64,000 nt of DNA from UBA5239 sp040394635 (GTDB taxonomy: Bacteria; Verrucomicrobiota; Lentisphaeria; Victivallales; Victivallaceae), in NCBI GenBank assembly GCA_040394635.1, contig JBEBRW010000018.1, positions 17,231-81,230 of the forward strand, in the 5' to 3' direction. The translations under genes and the position numbers were made by a program. Under the pieces are notes generated by a model that was not told where the DNA came from, searched no databases, and saw only the letters and a program-made list of their open reading frames with translations. Below, in pieces: positions 51,638-60,156 of the stretch (positions within the stretch are counted from its first letter, which is position 1; each line of letters begins with the position of its first letter).

Positions 51638-52039
51638 ATGAAGATCGGAGTGAGTACATGTTTGCTGGGGTGCCCGGTGCGCTATGACGGCCGCGACAAG
51701 TTCGCGGCTGACGTGGCGGCGCTGCAGGAGAAGCACGAGCTTGTGGCGGTGTGTCCCGAAACCGAATGCGGCATGGGTGTGCCGCGCGAGCCGATGTCGT
51801 TGATCGACGGACGATTGATCGGCAATATCCACGGCCACGATTTTACCCCCCAAATGCTCGACTGGATCGAGCGCAAACTCGACGAACTTGCCGGACAGAA
51901 TCTCGACGCCTTCGTTTTCAAGAGCAAATCGCCCAGCTGCGGCGATGGCGGACTCTTTAAAAAAGCCTTCATCAAACGCTTTCCGTCCTGCCGGGTGCTG
52001 GATGAAAACTGCCTCGAAGAACTCCGGGAACTTTTGTAG
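51638..52039 (+). CDS. DUF523-family protein
   Basis: 133 residues. MKIGVSTCLLGCPVRYDGRD, VAVCPETECGMGVPREP, FVFKSKSPSCG and the basic end are the DUF523 landmarks; Cys8, Cys12, and later CPETECG and SPSCG provide four or five conserved cysteines, probably metal or Fe-S ligands. Family function unknown. No ribosome site is visible because the 30 bases upstream are the AATTACG repeat. Confidence 0.9.
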   Translation: MKIGVSTCLLGCPVRYDGRDKFAADVAALQEKHELVAVCPETECGMGVPREPMSLIDGRLIGNIHGHDFTPQMLDWIERKLDELAGQNLDAFVFKSKSPSCGDGGLFKKAFIKRFPSCRVLDENCLEELRELL

Positions 52040-52051
52040 TCCACGAAAAAA

Positions 52052-53212
52052 TCAGAAGGACGTGTTGAACTCGGCGGTGTTGATTTCGCCGTTGAAGGTC
52101 TTCTTCTTGTACGTCGAGGTGGAAATCAGCTTATTCAGCATTTCCTCGAATTTGTCGCCGTCGATCGGCAGCGTGACTTCGCGGTTCTGCAGCGCGGCCA
52201 TCAGCATGGCGTTGCCGAGTTCCAGCGAGCGGATGCCGTCGGCCAGCGGAGCGACCAGTTCGCCGCCATGCTGGATGACGTTCAGGAAGTTTTCCATGAC
52301 CACGCGGTGCTGTGGCGGGGGATTATTGTCGACCGGAATCGTGATGTTCCAGCAGTCCGGGGTGCCGAAGCGCAGCGTGGTTTCCGCCGAAAATTTGGCG
52401 ATCGGAACTTCGTTGCGGTAAAATTTAAGTTCGCCGTGTTCATAAACCAGTTTGCCGCGGTCGCAGGCGATTTCGAGGCGATTGGTGCCGGGCGCCTCGC
52501 CGGTGGAGGCCACGAAAACGCCGGTCTTGCCGTCCGGATATTCCAGCAGCGCGGTCAGGTCGTCTTCGATTTCCACGTGGTGATATCTGCCGATGGAGCC
52601 GATGGCGAGCACACGCTTCGGCAGTCCGAAGAACCACTGCATCAGGTCGAGCTGGTGCGGGCACTGGTTCAGCAGTACGCCGCCGCCTTCGCCGGCCCAG
52701 GTGGCGCGCCAGTCGCCGGAGTCATAATAAGTCTGGCTGCGAAACCAGTCGCTGATGATCCAGTTGACGCGCATGATGGTGCCGAGCTCGCCGGAGTCGA
52801 TCAGTTGTTTGATTTTGCGGTGCGCGGGAAGAGTGCGCTGGTTGAACATGAGAGCGGCGACCTGTTTCGGGCGGGCGGCGGCGGCTTCGAGCAGCGGCTT
52901 GACCGTTTTGGTGTGGACGCCGATCGGTTTCTCCACCAGCAGGTGACGGCCCGATTCGAGGGCCTTGATGCCGAGGACGGGGTGGTCGTAATGCGGAGTG
53001 GCCACGACGACCGCCTCGACGTCAGCCTCCGCGAAGAAGCGGTCCGGATCGGTGAAAGCCTTGATTTCCTTGCGGTCCTTGACCTGAGTCAGTTTCGAGG
53101 GGTCGATGTCGCAAACCGCGGTGACGACGCCGTTATTCAGGCTGCCGATTGAGCCCATGTGAGCACTTCCCATGCCGCCGAGACCGATAATGCCGACTTT
53201 GACTTTTTCCAT
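52052..53212 (-). CDS. Gfo/Idh/MocA-family NAD(P)-dependent oxidoreductase
   Basis: 386 residues. The Rossmann start is VGIIGLGGMGSAHMGSIGSL, and the catalytic EKP motif is HLLVEKPIGVHTKTVKPLLE. The second domain has NRTLPAHRKIKQLIDSGEL-type order (FNQRTLPAHRKIKQLIDSGE) and NQCPHQLDLMQWFFGLP, where His in the HQLD position takes part in catalysis. Substrates are sugars or inositols. It is divergent from the GntR/LacI regulator at 53429 and near a ribokinase, together forming a small sugar catabolism cluster. A sigma-70 promoter is visible. Confidence 0.95.
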   Translation of the reverse strand: MEKVKVGIIGLGGMGSAHMGSIGSLNNGVVTAVCDIDPSKLTQVKDRKEIKAFTDPDRFFAEADVEAVVVATPHYDHPVLGIKALESGRHLLVEKPIGVHTKTVKPLLEAAAARPKQVAALMFNQRTLPAHRKIKQLIDSGELGTIMRVNWIISDWFRSQTYYDSGDWRATWAGEGGGVLLNQCPHQLDLMQWFFGLPKRVLAIGSIGRYHHVEIEDDLTALLEYPDGKTGVFVASTGEAPGTNRLEIACDRGKLVYEHGELKFYRNEVPIAKFSAETTLRFGTPDCWNITIPVDNNPPPQHRVVMENFLNVIQHGGELVAPLADGIRSLELGNAMLMAALQNREVTLPIDGDKFEEMLNKLISTSTYKKKTFNGEINTAEFNTSF

Positions 53213-53258
53213 AAAAATAAAATCCTTCCATAAAGATATATGCTTAAGTTATACTATA

Positions 53259-53286
53259 AGATACTCCGAAACGGCCCGCAATTCAA
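53259..53286 (-). promoter_or_regulatory. promoter of the Gfo/Idh/MocA gene
   Basis: Minus strand TTGAAT (complement of 53286-53281), 16-base spacer, TATCTT (complement of 53264-53259). Confidence 0.5.
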
Positions 53287-53363
53287 CCGCAGTAGAGATA
53301 TAAAGTTTATTGCTTGTTCCTGAAAACCGGCAGGAATTTTGCGGTTAAGGCATCATCCGGCTC

Positions 53364-53391
53364 TTGAAAAACGCATATTGAAGAGTATAAT
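53364..53391 (+). promoter_or_regulatory. promoter of the module D regulator
   Basis: TTGAAA (53364-53369), 16-base spacer, TATAAT (53386-53391). A second TATAAT lies at 53410-53415 without a good -35. Confidence 0.5.
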
Positions 53392-53428
53392 AAACTTGTA
53401 TTCTTGCATTATAATTCAGGAGAAGCAA

Positions 53429-54439
53429 ATGCCGGGAAAAAGCGATTCACTGCAGCGGAAGATTCTTGACGACATCAAAAACGGCGTTCTGAAACCCGGT
53501 AAGCCCATTCCCTCGCGCAATCAGTTGTGCCTGAAATACCAGATTTCGCGGACCACCGTCGACCGGGCGATCAACCGCCTGATCGAGGCGGGGTACCTCA
53601 GCGCCACCCAGGGCAGCCGTACGCTGGTGCGCCAGGCCACGCCGGGCAAGCACCTCGAAAAACTGTATGTCATCTACCAGCATGTCCGGTCCAATACCAA
53701 CCTGGACGGACAGTTTTTCAACCAGGTGAACTGTCCGCTGCCGGTGACTGCGATCGACGAAGAGGATGTGGGGCTTTATTTCGCCAAATTGTCGGCGCCG
53801 GAGGCGGCGGTGATCTGGAACTGTCCGGGAATGGAATCGCTGTATTTCATGAAGTCGCTGGCCAACGCGGGCGTGCCGCAGATCCTGATCAATCGCGATT
53901 ATGCGCCGTATAATTACGTGGCGACCGACCCGCGGGCGAGTTTCCGCGAGGGGCTGGCGTGGCTGCTGATCGAGTCCGGGCGCGATATCACGCTGCTGGC
54001 GCGTCCGAACGACCACACGCGCCCTTACATGGCTGAACGGACCATTGCATTTTACGAGACGGCGGTGGAGCTGGGGGCGAGGCTGACCGGCAGCAGCATT
54101 TATTCGCGTGACATCAAGGATGTGCCGAAGGAGATCGCGGCAGTGGCGCAGGAGCTTTTTCTGGGGGTGAAACCGGCGCGGGGCATTGTACTGCTGAACC
54201 AGGAATTCGCTATTCCGCTGATCACCTGCGGCGTAGCGCTCGGCAAACAGCCCGGGCGGGACTATTTCCTCCTGACCTTCGACTATTACGCCGAGCTGAA
54301 AAATTATCCGGGCGTCGGCATGCTGCGTCAGCAGTTCGACCTGATGCACAGCGAGGCTTACCGCTGGCTCGGTGGCGGCTATGCCGAACGCGGCGAAAGC
54401 TTCAAAATCAAGTTGAAGGCCGAGCTCGTGGTCGGGTGA
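53429..54439 (+). CDS. GntR-HTH / LacI-type sensor hybrid regulator (cluster D)
   Basis: 336 residues from ATG 53429 (CAGGAG upstream); the frame is open 30 codons further without support. The winged helix covers 5-70: QRKILDDIKNGVLKPGKPIP, LKYQISRTTVDRAINRLIEA, and GSRTLV. The sensor domain has KLYVIYQHVRSNTNLDG, AVIWNCPGMESLYFMKSLAN, LINRDYAPYNYVATDPRASF, GIVLLNQEFAIPLITCGVAL and a terminal VGMLRQQFDLMHSEAY. Unlike modules A-C it has no pseudopilin neighbour but is flanked by a sugar dehydrogenase-like gene (divergent) and a ribokinase gene (convergent), indicating control of soluble sugar catabolism. Confidence 0.92.
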   Translation: MPGKSDSLQRKILDDIKNGVLKPGKPIPSRNQLCLKYQISRTTVDRAINRLIEAGYLSATQGSRTLVRQATPGKHLEKLYVIYQHVRSNTNLDGQFFNQVNCPLPVTAIDEEDVGLYFAKLSAPEAAVIWNCPGMESLYFMKSLANAGVPQILINRDYAPYNYVATDPRASFREGLAWLLIESGRDITLLARPNDHTRPYMAERTIAFYETAVELGARLTGSSIYSRDIKDVPKEIAAVAQELFLGVKPARGIVLLNQEFAIPLITCGVALGKQPGRDYFLLTFDYYAELKNYPGVGMLRQQFDLMHSEAYRWLGGGYAERGESFKIKLKAELVVG

Positions 54440-54446
54440 TTACCGG

Positions 54447-55325
54447 TCAGCGGCCGCGGAATCTGGCGACTTCGCCGTATACCGGGATGGACTCGGCAGC
54501 GCCGCTTTTGCCCACGCACAACGCTGCGGCATGACAGGCGATATCCAGCGCTTCGGCAAGGGCAGTATCCTTCAGCATTTCATTGAGGAAATAGCCGATG
54601 AAGGTATCGCCGGCGGCCGTGGTGTCCACTGCCGTCACCTTCGGGGAGGGGGCGTGATGGCCGAGTACGAATGCGCCGTCGGCCCCTTTGGTCACGACCG
54701 TGACGGTGTCGGGGTAACGGGATTTCAGCGTCTGCAGCATTTTCAGGGGGTCCGCTTCGCCGCTCAGGCCCTCGCCCTCGATTTCGTTCAGAAAAAGGTA
54801 ATCGACCAGTTCCAGCGGCAGCTGTTCGCCCTGATTGTAGGGGGCGTAGTTGAAGGCGATTTTCAGTCCGGCGGCCTTGCCGAGGCGCATGGCATTGGCG
54901 AGCTGATTGGTTTCGTTCTGCATCAGGAGGATATCGCCGGGGTTGGCGGCGGCAATGACCCGGCGGAGGTAATCGTCGGAAAGATTGCGGTTGGCGCCGG
55001 GAAAAAGGACGATGGAGTTGTTGCCCTGGTCATTGATCAGCACGATGGCGTGTCCGGTGGGGACGCTGCCGCATTCGAGGAGTGTGATATCGACGCCGGA
55101 GTCGAGCAGGTTGCGGCGCAGCATGTCGCCGTCGGCGCCGACCTGGCCGGCGTGCATGACGGCGGCGCCGCTGCGGGCCGCGGCTATGGACTGGTTGCCG
55201 CCCTTGCCGCCGCAGGTGACGCGGTAACTCCGTGAAGTCATGGTTTCGCCGACCTGCAGCGAATGCGGCAGTTCATACACATGGTCGAGGTTCAGCGACC
55301 CCAGGCAGATAATCTTTTTCGTCAT
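54447..55325 (-). CDS. rbsK: ribokinase-family sugar kinase
   Basis: 292 residues. Start at the ATG complementary to 55323-55325 (AAGGAA upstream). PfkB landmarks: IICLGSLNLDHVYELPHSLQ, VTCGGKGGNQSIAAARSGA (the GGKGxNQA sugar loop), and VTAVDTTAAGDTFIGYFLNE, whose Asp before TFIG is the catalytic base (TTAAGD instead of TTGAGD). FNYAPYNQG replaces the usual NPAP phosphate block. It phosphorylates ribose or a related sugar. The gene converges on the GntR/LacI regulator with 7 bases between stops. Confidence 0.92.
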   Translation of the reverse strand: MTKKIICLGSLNLDHVYELPHSLQVGETMTSRSYRVTCGGKGGNQSIAAARSGAAVMHAGQVGADGDMLRRNLLDSGVDITLLECGSVPTGHAIVLINDQGNNSIVLFPGANRNLSDDYLRRVIAAANPGDILLMQNETNQLANAMRLGKAAGLKIAFNYAPYNQGEQLPLELVDYLFLNEIEGEGLSGEADPLKMLQTLKSRYPDTVTVVTKGADGAFVLGHHAPSPKVTAVDTTAAGDTFIGYFLNEMLKDTALAEALDIACHAAALCVGKSGAAESIPVYGEVARFRGR

Positions 55326-55398
55326 GATGTTCCTTGGTGTTTTTAGTTGAAAATAAACCTGAATTCTTAAAAAACAAGTATGATATTCCATATATAAC

Positions 55399-55427
55399 TT
55401 GATTTTTCGGCAAACCAATGGTATTTT
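55399..55427 (+). promoter_or_regulatory. promoter of the lipoprotein pair
   Basis: TTGATT (55399-55404), 17-base spacer, TATTTT (55422-55427); AAGG precedes the ATG at 55475. Confidence 0.45.
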
Positions 55428-55474
55428 AGTAAAATATAGATATTATTAAAAGTATTTTTTAAGGTTTTGATCCG

Positions 55475-56113
55475 ATGACTCGTTGCCGTTCGATTTTCGG
55501 CATAATTTTTGCGGCGGTGTTTGTGATATTGTTCCATACCGGGTGCGCCAACCCGAATGTCACCAATACGTCGCGCAATATTGTCGAGCAGATGCTGCTT
55601 TCCACTGCGGTAGAGCGCTGCGCGGCCAAATTCGACGTCAGGGAATACGAAGGAGCCAAGGTATTTATCGATGCCGCGAACCTGGCGCCGCAGGTGGACC
55701 AGCCGTTTGTCAGGGGGCACTTCGAGCTGCACCTGCGCAAAAACGGCATTATCCTGGCCGCGGACGAGAAAGACGCCCAGTATACGATGCGGTTGATCAC
55801 CGGTACGCTTGCCACCGACTCCGACCAGTTCCTCTTCGGCACGCCGGCGCTGCCGGTTCCGATCCCAGAGACCACGATCAGCATCGTGGTGCCGGAAATC
55901 GCACTTTTCAAGCGCCTGGTGCGCAACGCCATGGCGAAGTTCAGCATTACCGTGCTGGATACCAAGACGCGGCAGCCGTTGCGGGTTTATGAGAACCAGA
56001 TGGCGAAAACCGAATTCATCAATTATACCATTATCTTTTTCCCGTTCACGGTCCGCAACCTCGATATGGTTAAGGCCGAGGGGAACAGTCTCGATATTGA
56101 TTTCGTACCGTAA
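55475..56113 (+). CDS. DUF6655-like lipoprotein, tandem copy 1
   Basis: 212 residues. Signal ends at lipobox LFHTGC (Cys24). The mature part is about 185 residues with blocks repeated in the next gene: ANPNVTNTSRNIVEQMLLST, KVFIDAANLAPQVDQPFV, RLITGTLATDSDQFLFGTP and INYTIIFFPFTVRNLDM. No enzyme motif. Asp at +2 to +4 is absent (Cys-Ala-Asn-Pro), so sorting to the outer membrane is expected. Function unknown. Tandem copy 2 begins 12 bases after the stop. Confidence 0.82.
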   Translation: MTRCRSIFGIIFAAVFVILFHTGCANPNVTNTSRNIVEQMLLSTAVERCAAKFDVREYEGAKVFIDAANLAPQVDQPFVRGHFELHLRKNGIILAADEKDAQYTMRLITGTLATDSDQFLFGTPALPVPIPETTISIVVPEIALFKRLVRNAMAKFSITVLDTKTRQPLRVYENQMAKTEFINYTIIFFPFTVRNLDMVKAEGNSLDIDFVP

Positions 56114-56125
56114 GAGTTGACCAGA

Positions 56126-56794
56126 ATGAAACATGCAATAACGGAAAACCGAAAATACAGCAATGCGGCGGCAAGAGTGTCTGTCATGGCATTCGCGGCT
56201 GTTTTTGTGATGCTTTTTCATGCCGGGTGCGCCAATCCGGCCGTGACCAATACCTCGCGCAACGTGGTGGAACAGATGCTGATCTCGACCGCGGTGGAGC
56301 GTTGTTTCGGGCAGATGGACCTTCGGGAATTCCGGGGTTCCAAAGTTTTTGTGGATTATACCAACCTGGCGCCGCAGGTGGATCTGCCATACGCCAAGGG
56401 GCAGTTTGAGCTGCATCTCTCCCGCAACGGCATCATCCTGGCGGCCGATGAAAAAAGTGCGGACTATACTTTGCGGCTGATTTCGGGCACGCTGGCCACT
56501 GATTCCGAACAGTTCCTGATCGGTACCCCGCCGCTGCCGATTCCGCTGACCAACAGTTCGGCCAGTCTGGCCATTCCCGAGCTGGCGTTTTTCAAGCGCC
56601 TGATCCGCAGCGGGTTCGCTAAATTCAGTTTGACAATCAATCTTCCCGAGTCCCAGCAGACGCTGCGGATTTACGAGAGCATCATGGCCCGGACGGAATA
56701 CATCAACTACACGATTCTGTTTCTGCCCTTCACCTCCCGCAACCTCGACATGATCGAAGCCGAAGAAACCAGCACCAACTTCGATTTATTCTGA
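56126..56794 (+). CDS. DUF6655-like lipoprotein, tandem copy 2
   Basis: 222 residues from ATG 56126 (a TTG at 56117 also opens the frame). The lipobox is LFHAGC (about residue 36) after a longer N-terminal region (MKHAITENRKYSNAAARVSV) than copy 1. Mature parts of the two are alignable end to end: PAVTNTSRNVVEQMLISTAV, KVFVDYTNLAPQVDLPYA, RLISGTLATDSEQFLIGTP and INYTILFLPFTSRNLDM. Acidic C-terminus. Duplication with divergence is clear; roles are unknown. Confidence 0.82.
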   Translation: MKHAITENRKYSNAAARVSVMAFAAVFVMLFHAGCANPAVTNTSRNVVEQMLISTAVERCFGQMDLREFRGSKVFVDYTNLAPQVDLPYAKGQFELHLSRNGIILAADEKSADYTLRLISGTLATDSEQFLIGTPPLPIPLTNSSASLAIPELAFFKRLIRSGFAKFSLTINLPESQQTLRIYESIMARTEYINYTILFLPFTSRNLDMIEAEETSTNFDLF

Positions 56795-56952
56795 CCGGAT
56801 GAAACCGTGTAGATTGCCGTTTGAGGCTGTTTATGCCGCGAATTGTTTGTTTTTTGTTAGAAGTATCAGGATTTTTCCGGGTCCGGGTTTGTCAAATCCC
56901 GAAAGAAGGGCTATTTTATAGGGTTTGTTGTTTTAATCCGGAGAAATGCTTT

Positions 56953-58611
56953 TTGTTTGTGAATAAAAAATATTGCATCTGGCTGCTGGCAGCCTTTGTT
57001 CTGATGTATATCGTGCCGCTGGGTGTGCGGCCCATGCTCACCCCCGACGAATTCCGTTACGGCGAAATCCCCCGCGAAATGATCGCCAACAGCGACTGGG
57101 TCGTCCCCCGGCTGAACGGCTTCCGGTACTTCGAAAAACCGGTGCTCGGGTACTGGCTCAACGCGGTGTCGATGCTGGTTTTCGGCGAAAACGCGTTCGG
57201 CGTGCGCTTCAGCTCCGCGCTGAGCATCGGACTGGCCGCCGCGCTGGTCTGGCTGCTGGTCAAGCGAATGAAGCGGGACGATGAACTGGCGTTTTTTTCC
57301 GCCGCGATCTTTATGACTACCGGGTTGGTTTACGGCATCGGGACGTTTGCCACGATGGACTCCATGACTGTACTTTTCCTGACCGGCTCTATGGTCTTTT
57401 TTCTGCTGGCGCAGTCCATCCCGCAATTCAACCGCGCCAAGGTTTTTTACCTGATATTGTTCGGTATCTGCTGCGGCGCGGCCTGCCTGGTCAAGGGTTT
57501 TGTGGCGTTTGTGGTGCCGGGACTGGCGATTGCATCCTACCTGATCTGGAAAAAGCGTTGGAAGGATATTATCACGCTGCCATGGATTCCGCTGGTGGTG
57601 GCGGTGCTGGTGATTCTGCCGTGGGGGATTGCCATTCATCTGCGCGAACCCGATTTCTGGCGTTATTTCATCGTGGAAGAACATTGGAACCGCTTTCTGG
57701 GGCGCAGCGAAGGGCAGCATTATGAGCCGTTCTGGTACTATATTCCGGTGCTGGCGGGCGGCTGGATGCCGTGGCTGCTGCTGGTGCCGGCGGCTGTGTA
57801 TTTTTGTCGCAGTAAACTGAAAAGCCTGCTCAAAGATGACCTTTTCAGCTTTTGTTTCTGTGCGCTGGTGCTGCCGTTTATCTTTTTCTCGATATGCTCC
57901 GGCAAGCTCGGCACCTACCTTCTCCCCTGCTTCCCGTTTATCGCCATCATGACGGCGTACCTGCTCAAAGAAATGTTTATGACCGCCTCCGCCGACCGCT
58001 ATTACCGGATTCATACGAAAATCCTGCTGATCCTGCTCGCGGTCGGGCTGGCCGGTTTCGCGGTGGCGCAGATCATCGCCGACGCCGGGGTTTACCACGG
58101 GCTGTATCACGAAGAAACCGCGTCCTGGCTCATCTGTATCGCGGGCGGGGTGATTGCCCTCGGATTTCTGTTCATGAGCCTGCGCGCCGCCGACTGGCGG
58201 ATGCGGGCGGCCTGGCTGACGGCGTTTGCGGTACCGCTTTTCATGCTCTCCATGCTGGCCGCGCCCGGCAGACCGTTCGAAGGCAAGGCGCAGGGAGTGG
58301 TCATTGAAAAGGTGGTTTCGCTGGTGCAGCCCGATTCGGTCGTGGTGGTGCACCGCAATATGATTCATGCGGCGTGCTGGGAGCTGAAGCGCGACGATAT
58401 TTGGCTTTTCGGGTCGCCCGGTGAATTCGATTACGGCATTAAGCACGGTTCGGCCGCGCGGTGGATCGGGGAGGAGCAAATCCTGGAGCTGATCAAAACT
58501 ACGCCGAAGGGTAAACTGGTTGTCATGGAGCGCGGTGATTTCCGCGACAGTGGGTTTCCGGTCGCGGACTTTGAACTTTATGAACATGAATTGATGATTT
58601 CGATCTATTAG
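56953..58611 (+). CDS. ArnT-like family 39 glycosyltransferase (polyprenol-phosphate-sugar dependent)
   Basis: 552 residues if started at TTG 56953 (GGAG at 56940-56943); GTG 56959 is an alternative, and the frame opens to 56821 without a better signal. First helix begins KKYCIWLLAAFVLMYIVPLG. LTPDEFRYGEIPREMIANSD and LNGFRYFEKPVLGYWLNAVS are the ArnT/GT39 signatures: Asp-Glu and the FEKP-Y motif that binds the polyprenyl phosphate sugar. About 12 membrane helices follow. These enzymes transfer a sugar, for example 4-amino-arabinose or glucose, to envelope lipids or glycans outside the cytoplasmic membrane. Followed after 17 bases by the methyltransferase gene. Confidence 0.9.
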   Translation: MFVNKKYCIWLLAAFVLMYIVPLGVRPMLTPDEFRYGEIPREMIANSDWVVPRLNGFRYFEKPVLGYWLNAVSMLVFGENAFGVRFSSALSIGLAAALVWLLVKRMKRDDELAFFSAAIFMTTGLVYGIGTFATMDSMTVLFLTGSMVFFLLAQSIPQFNRAKVFYLILFGICCGAACLVKGFVAFVVPGLAIASYLIWKKRWKDIITLPWIPLVVAVLVILPWGIAIHLREPDFWRYFIVEEHWNRFLGRSEGQHYEPFWYYIPVLAGGWMPWLLLVPAAVYFCRSKLKSLLKDDLFSFCFCALVLPFIFFSICSGKLGTYLLPCFPFIAIMTAYLLKEMFMTASADRYYRIHTKILLILLAVGLAGFAVAQIIADAGVYHGLYHEETASWLICIAGGVIALGFLFMSLRAADWRMRAAWLTAFAVPLFMLSMLAAPGRPFEGKAQGVVIEKVVSLVQPDSVVVVHRNMIHAACWELKRDDIWLFGSPGEFDYGIKHGSAARWIGEEQILELIKTTPKGKLVVMERGDFRDSGFPVADFELYEHELMISIY

Positions 58612-58628
58612 ATAAAGGTAGCGTTTCG

Positions 58629-59213
58629 ATGGTTAACAGTACTCGTTTTTTTGTGAAATTTCTGACGCATCCGCTTCAGGTCGGCTCGGTTTGGCCGAGC
58701 GGCCCTGAACTGTGCTGCAAGATGATTGAGGATATCGATTTCGAACACATGGCATGTGTGGTGGAACTGGGTGCCGGCACCGGCGTCATCACCCACTGCA
58801 TCGCCAAGGCCGTGCCGCCCCAAACGGATATCATTTCCGTGGAGCTCGACCCGAAAATGGCCGAAGCCCTGCGGGAATCCTGCCCCCGGGCATTCGTCGC
58901 CAACGCCAGTGCCGCCGACCTCGACAAAATCCTCGCCAGCCGCGGCCATGACCAGGCAAGCGCGATCATTTCCGGCCTGCCCTGGACCAATTTCCCGAAA
59001 AAACTGCAGATGGAGATCCTCGACGCCATCGAGAGTAACCTCGAACCCGGCGGCTACTTCACCACCTTCGCCTACATGCACGGGTTTTATTTCCCGACGG
59101 CCCAGCGTTTCCGCAGTGACCTGCGCCGCCGCTTCGCCACGGTCGAGGTCCTCCCGCTGGTCTGGAAAAACCTCCCCCCAGCCTTCGTCTACCGCTGCCG
59201 CAAGGCCAAATAA
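58629..59213 (+). CDS. PmtA-like phospholipid N-methyltransferase
   Basis: 194 residues. SAM motif I is VVELGAGTGVITHCIA (about 44-59), preceded by the family segment FFVKFLTHPLQVGSVWPSGP. Further motifs: IISVELDPKMAEALRESCP, AIISGLPWTNFPKKLQMEIL and a final VWKNLPPAFVYRCRK. PSG at the start plus GLPW/NFP loops are the PmtA/rRNA-adenine-dimethylase-like signature of enzymes that methylate phosphatidylethanolamine. Assigned on motifs; acceptor could also be another lipid. Co-transcribed with the family 39 glycosyltransferase, so both may modify the envelope. Confidence 0.85.
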   Translation: MVNSTRFFVKFLTHPLQVGSVWPSGPELCCKMIEDIDFEHMACVVELGAGTGVITHCIAKAVPPQTDIISVELDPKMAEALRESCPRAFVANASAADLDKILASRGHDQASAIISGLPWTNFPKKLQMEILDAIESNLEPGGYFTTFAYMHGFYFPTAQRFRSDLRRRFATVEVLPLVWKNLPPAFVYRCRKAK

Positions 59214-59245
59214 AAGACATTTTTAACCACAAATTCACGGAAAGG

Positions 59246-59288
59246 CACGAAAGATGAACGCCCGCGCCGGGCGCTCATCGGAATTTTT
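59246..59288. repeat. palindromic interspersed repeat, copy 2
   Basis: 41 of 43 bases match 17862-17904. Core arms are GATGAACGCCCG and CGGGCGCTCATC (11 of 12 paired), followed by GGAATTTTTTT. It lies between two plus-strand genes, downstream of the methyltransferase, as copy 1 lies after a plus-strand gene. Confidence 0.8.
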
Positions 59289-59395
59289 TTACTGCAAAAA
59301 TACAAAAATACATAAAATGGGATTCCAATTGGTATTTGAGGCCTGTAATGATATATTTTTTATGTGGCAAGAAAATTCATTTCGGGTGATTGGCG

Positions 59396-60151
59396 ATGAG
59401 TAAAAAAAGAATCATAACGCTTATCGGTTTAGCCTTACTGCTGATGGGTGTAGTTTATTTGGGGTTTTTCTGCAAGGTAGCAGATGGTTCTCACGTGCTT
59501 TCGGTCATTTTTCTGATTCTGCTGTTTGGCATTCCTTTTCTATGGGGTGTGCTTTTTTTTGACGGCATGAGCAACAGGTCCATTGCCGGTAACGAAGCCT
59601 ACCGCGAGATTGCCGCAAAACACGACTATGCGAAACTGCCGGAATTCGCCTATTACCCTGGTGTTTATGAGGACGGGGCGTTCGATCACAGCAAGAGCAA
59701 ATGCGAATGCTGCGAGCACGAGGTGGAGTGGATCGGCGACTATGATTATGACAGGGATTTTGTATTTGGACACGGGTGTCTGCATGTCTGCCCGTGGTGC
59801 CTCGGGAGCGGTGCGGCCACCGTCAAATACGGCAAACCCCTGAACGAATTCGATGAATCCGGCGATGGGCTTCCTCCAGAAATTGTCGATATCATTCGCT
59901 TGCGCACTCCGCATCTCAACGACTGCCATCAGTATATCCATTGGAAAGGCTGCTGCAACGACGCCATGTGCTATCTCGGACCGTTCTGCTCAAAAGAAAA
60001 GTTGGAGAAATACTGCTCAAAAGCGTTTGAGAACGCCCTGAGTGAGCTCAAGTCGTCCCTGGATTTTAATAAAATGGGCGACGGTCAACAACTCCACATC
60101 TTCCACTGCCGCCATTGCGGCAAATACGGCCTTGCCCTCGATGCCGGCTAG
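59396..60151 (+). CDS. CbrC (UPF0167)-family protein with N-terminal membrane anchor, copy 3
   Basis: 251 residues from ATG 59396 (GGTGAT upstream; a TTG at 59390 is less likely). Two hydrophobic helices (about 6-24 and 33-53) precede the CbrC domain, which begins AYREIAAKHDYAKLPEFAYY. Then KCECCEHEVEWIGDYDYD, VCPWCLGSGAATVKYG and a final HCRHCGKYGLALD repeat the three Cys pairs of the 12423 and 13080 copies. The anchor is unusual, as the other two copies have only the short MGFFAKLFG start. Converges on the next gene with a 5-base gap. Confidence 0.82.
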   Translation: MSKKRIITLIGLALLLMGVVYLGFFCKVADGSHVLSVIFLILLFGIPFLWGVLFFDGMSNRSIAGNEAYREIAAKHDYAKLPEFAYYPGVYEDGAFDHSKSKCECCEHEVEWIGDYDYDRDFVFGHGCLHVCPWCLGSGAATVKYGKPLNEFDESGDGLPPEIVDIIRLRTPHLNDCHQYIHWKGCCNDAMCYLGPFCSKEKLEKYCSKAFENALSELKSSLDFNKMGDGQQLHIFHCRHCGKYGLALDAG

Positions 60152-60156
60152 TGCGG

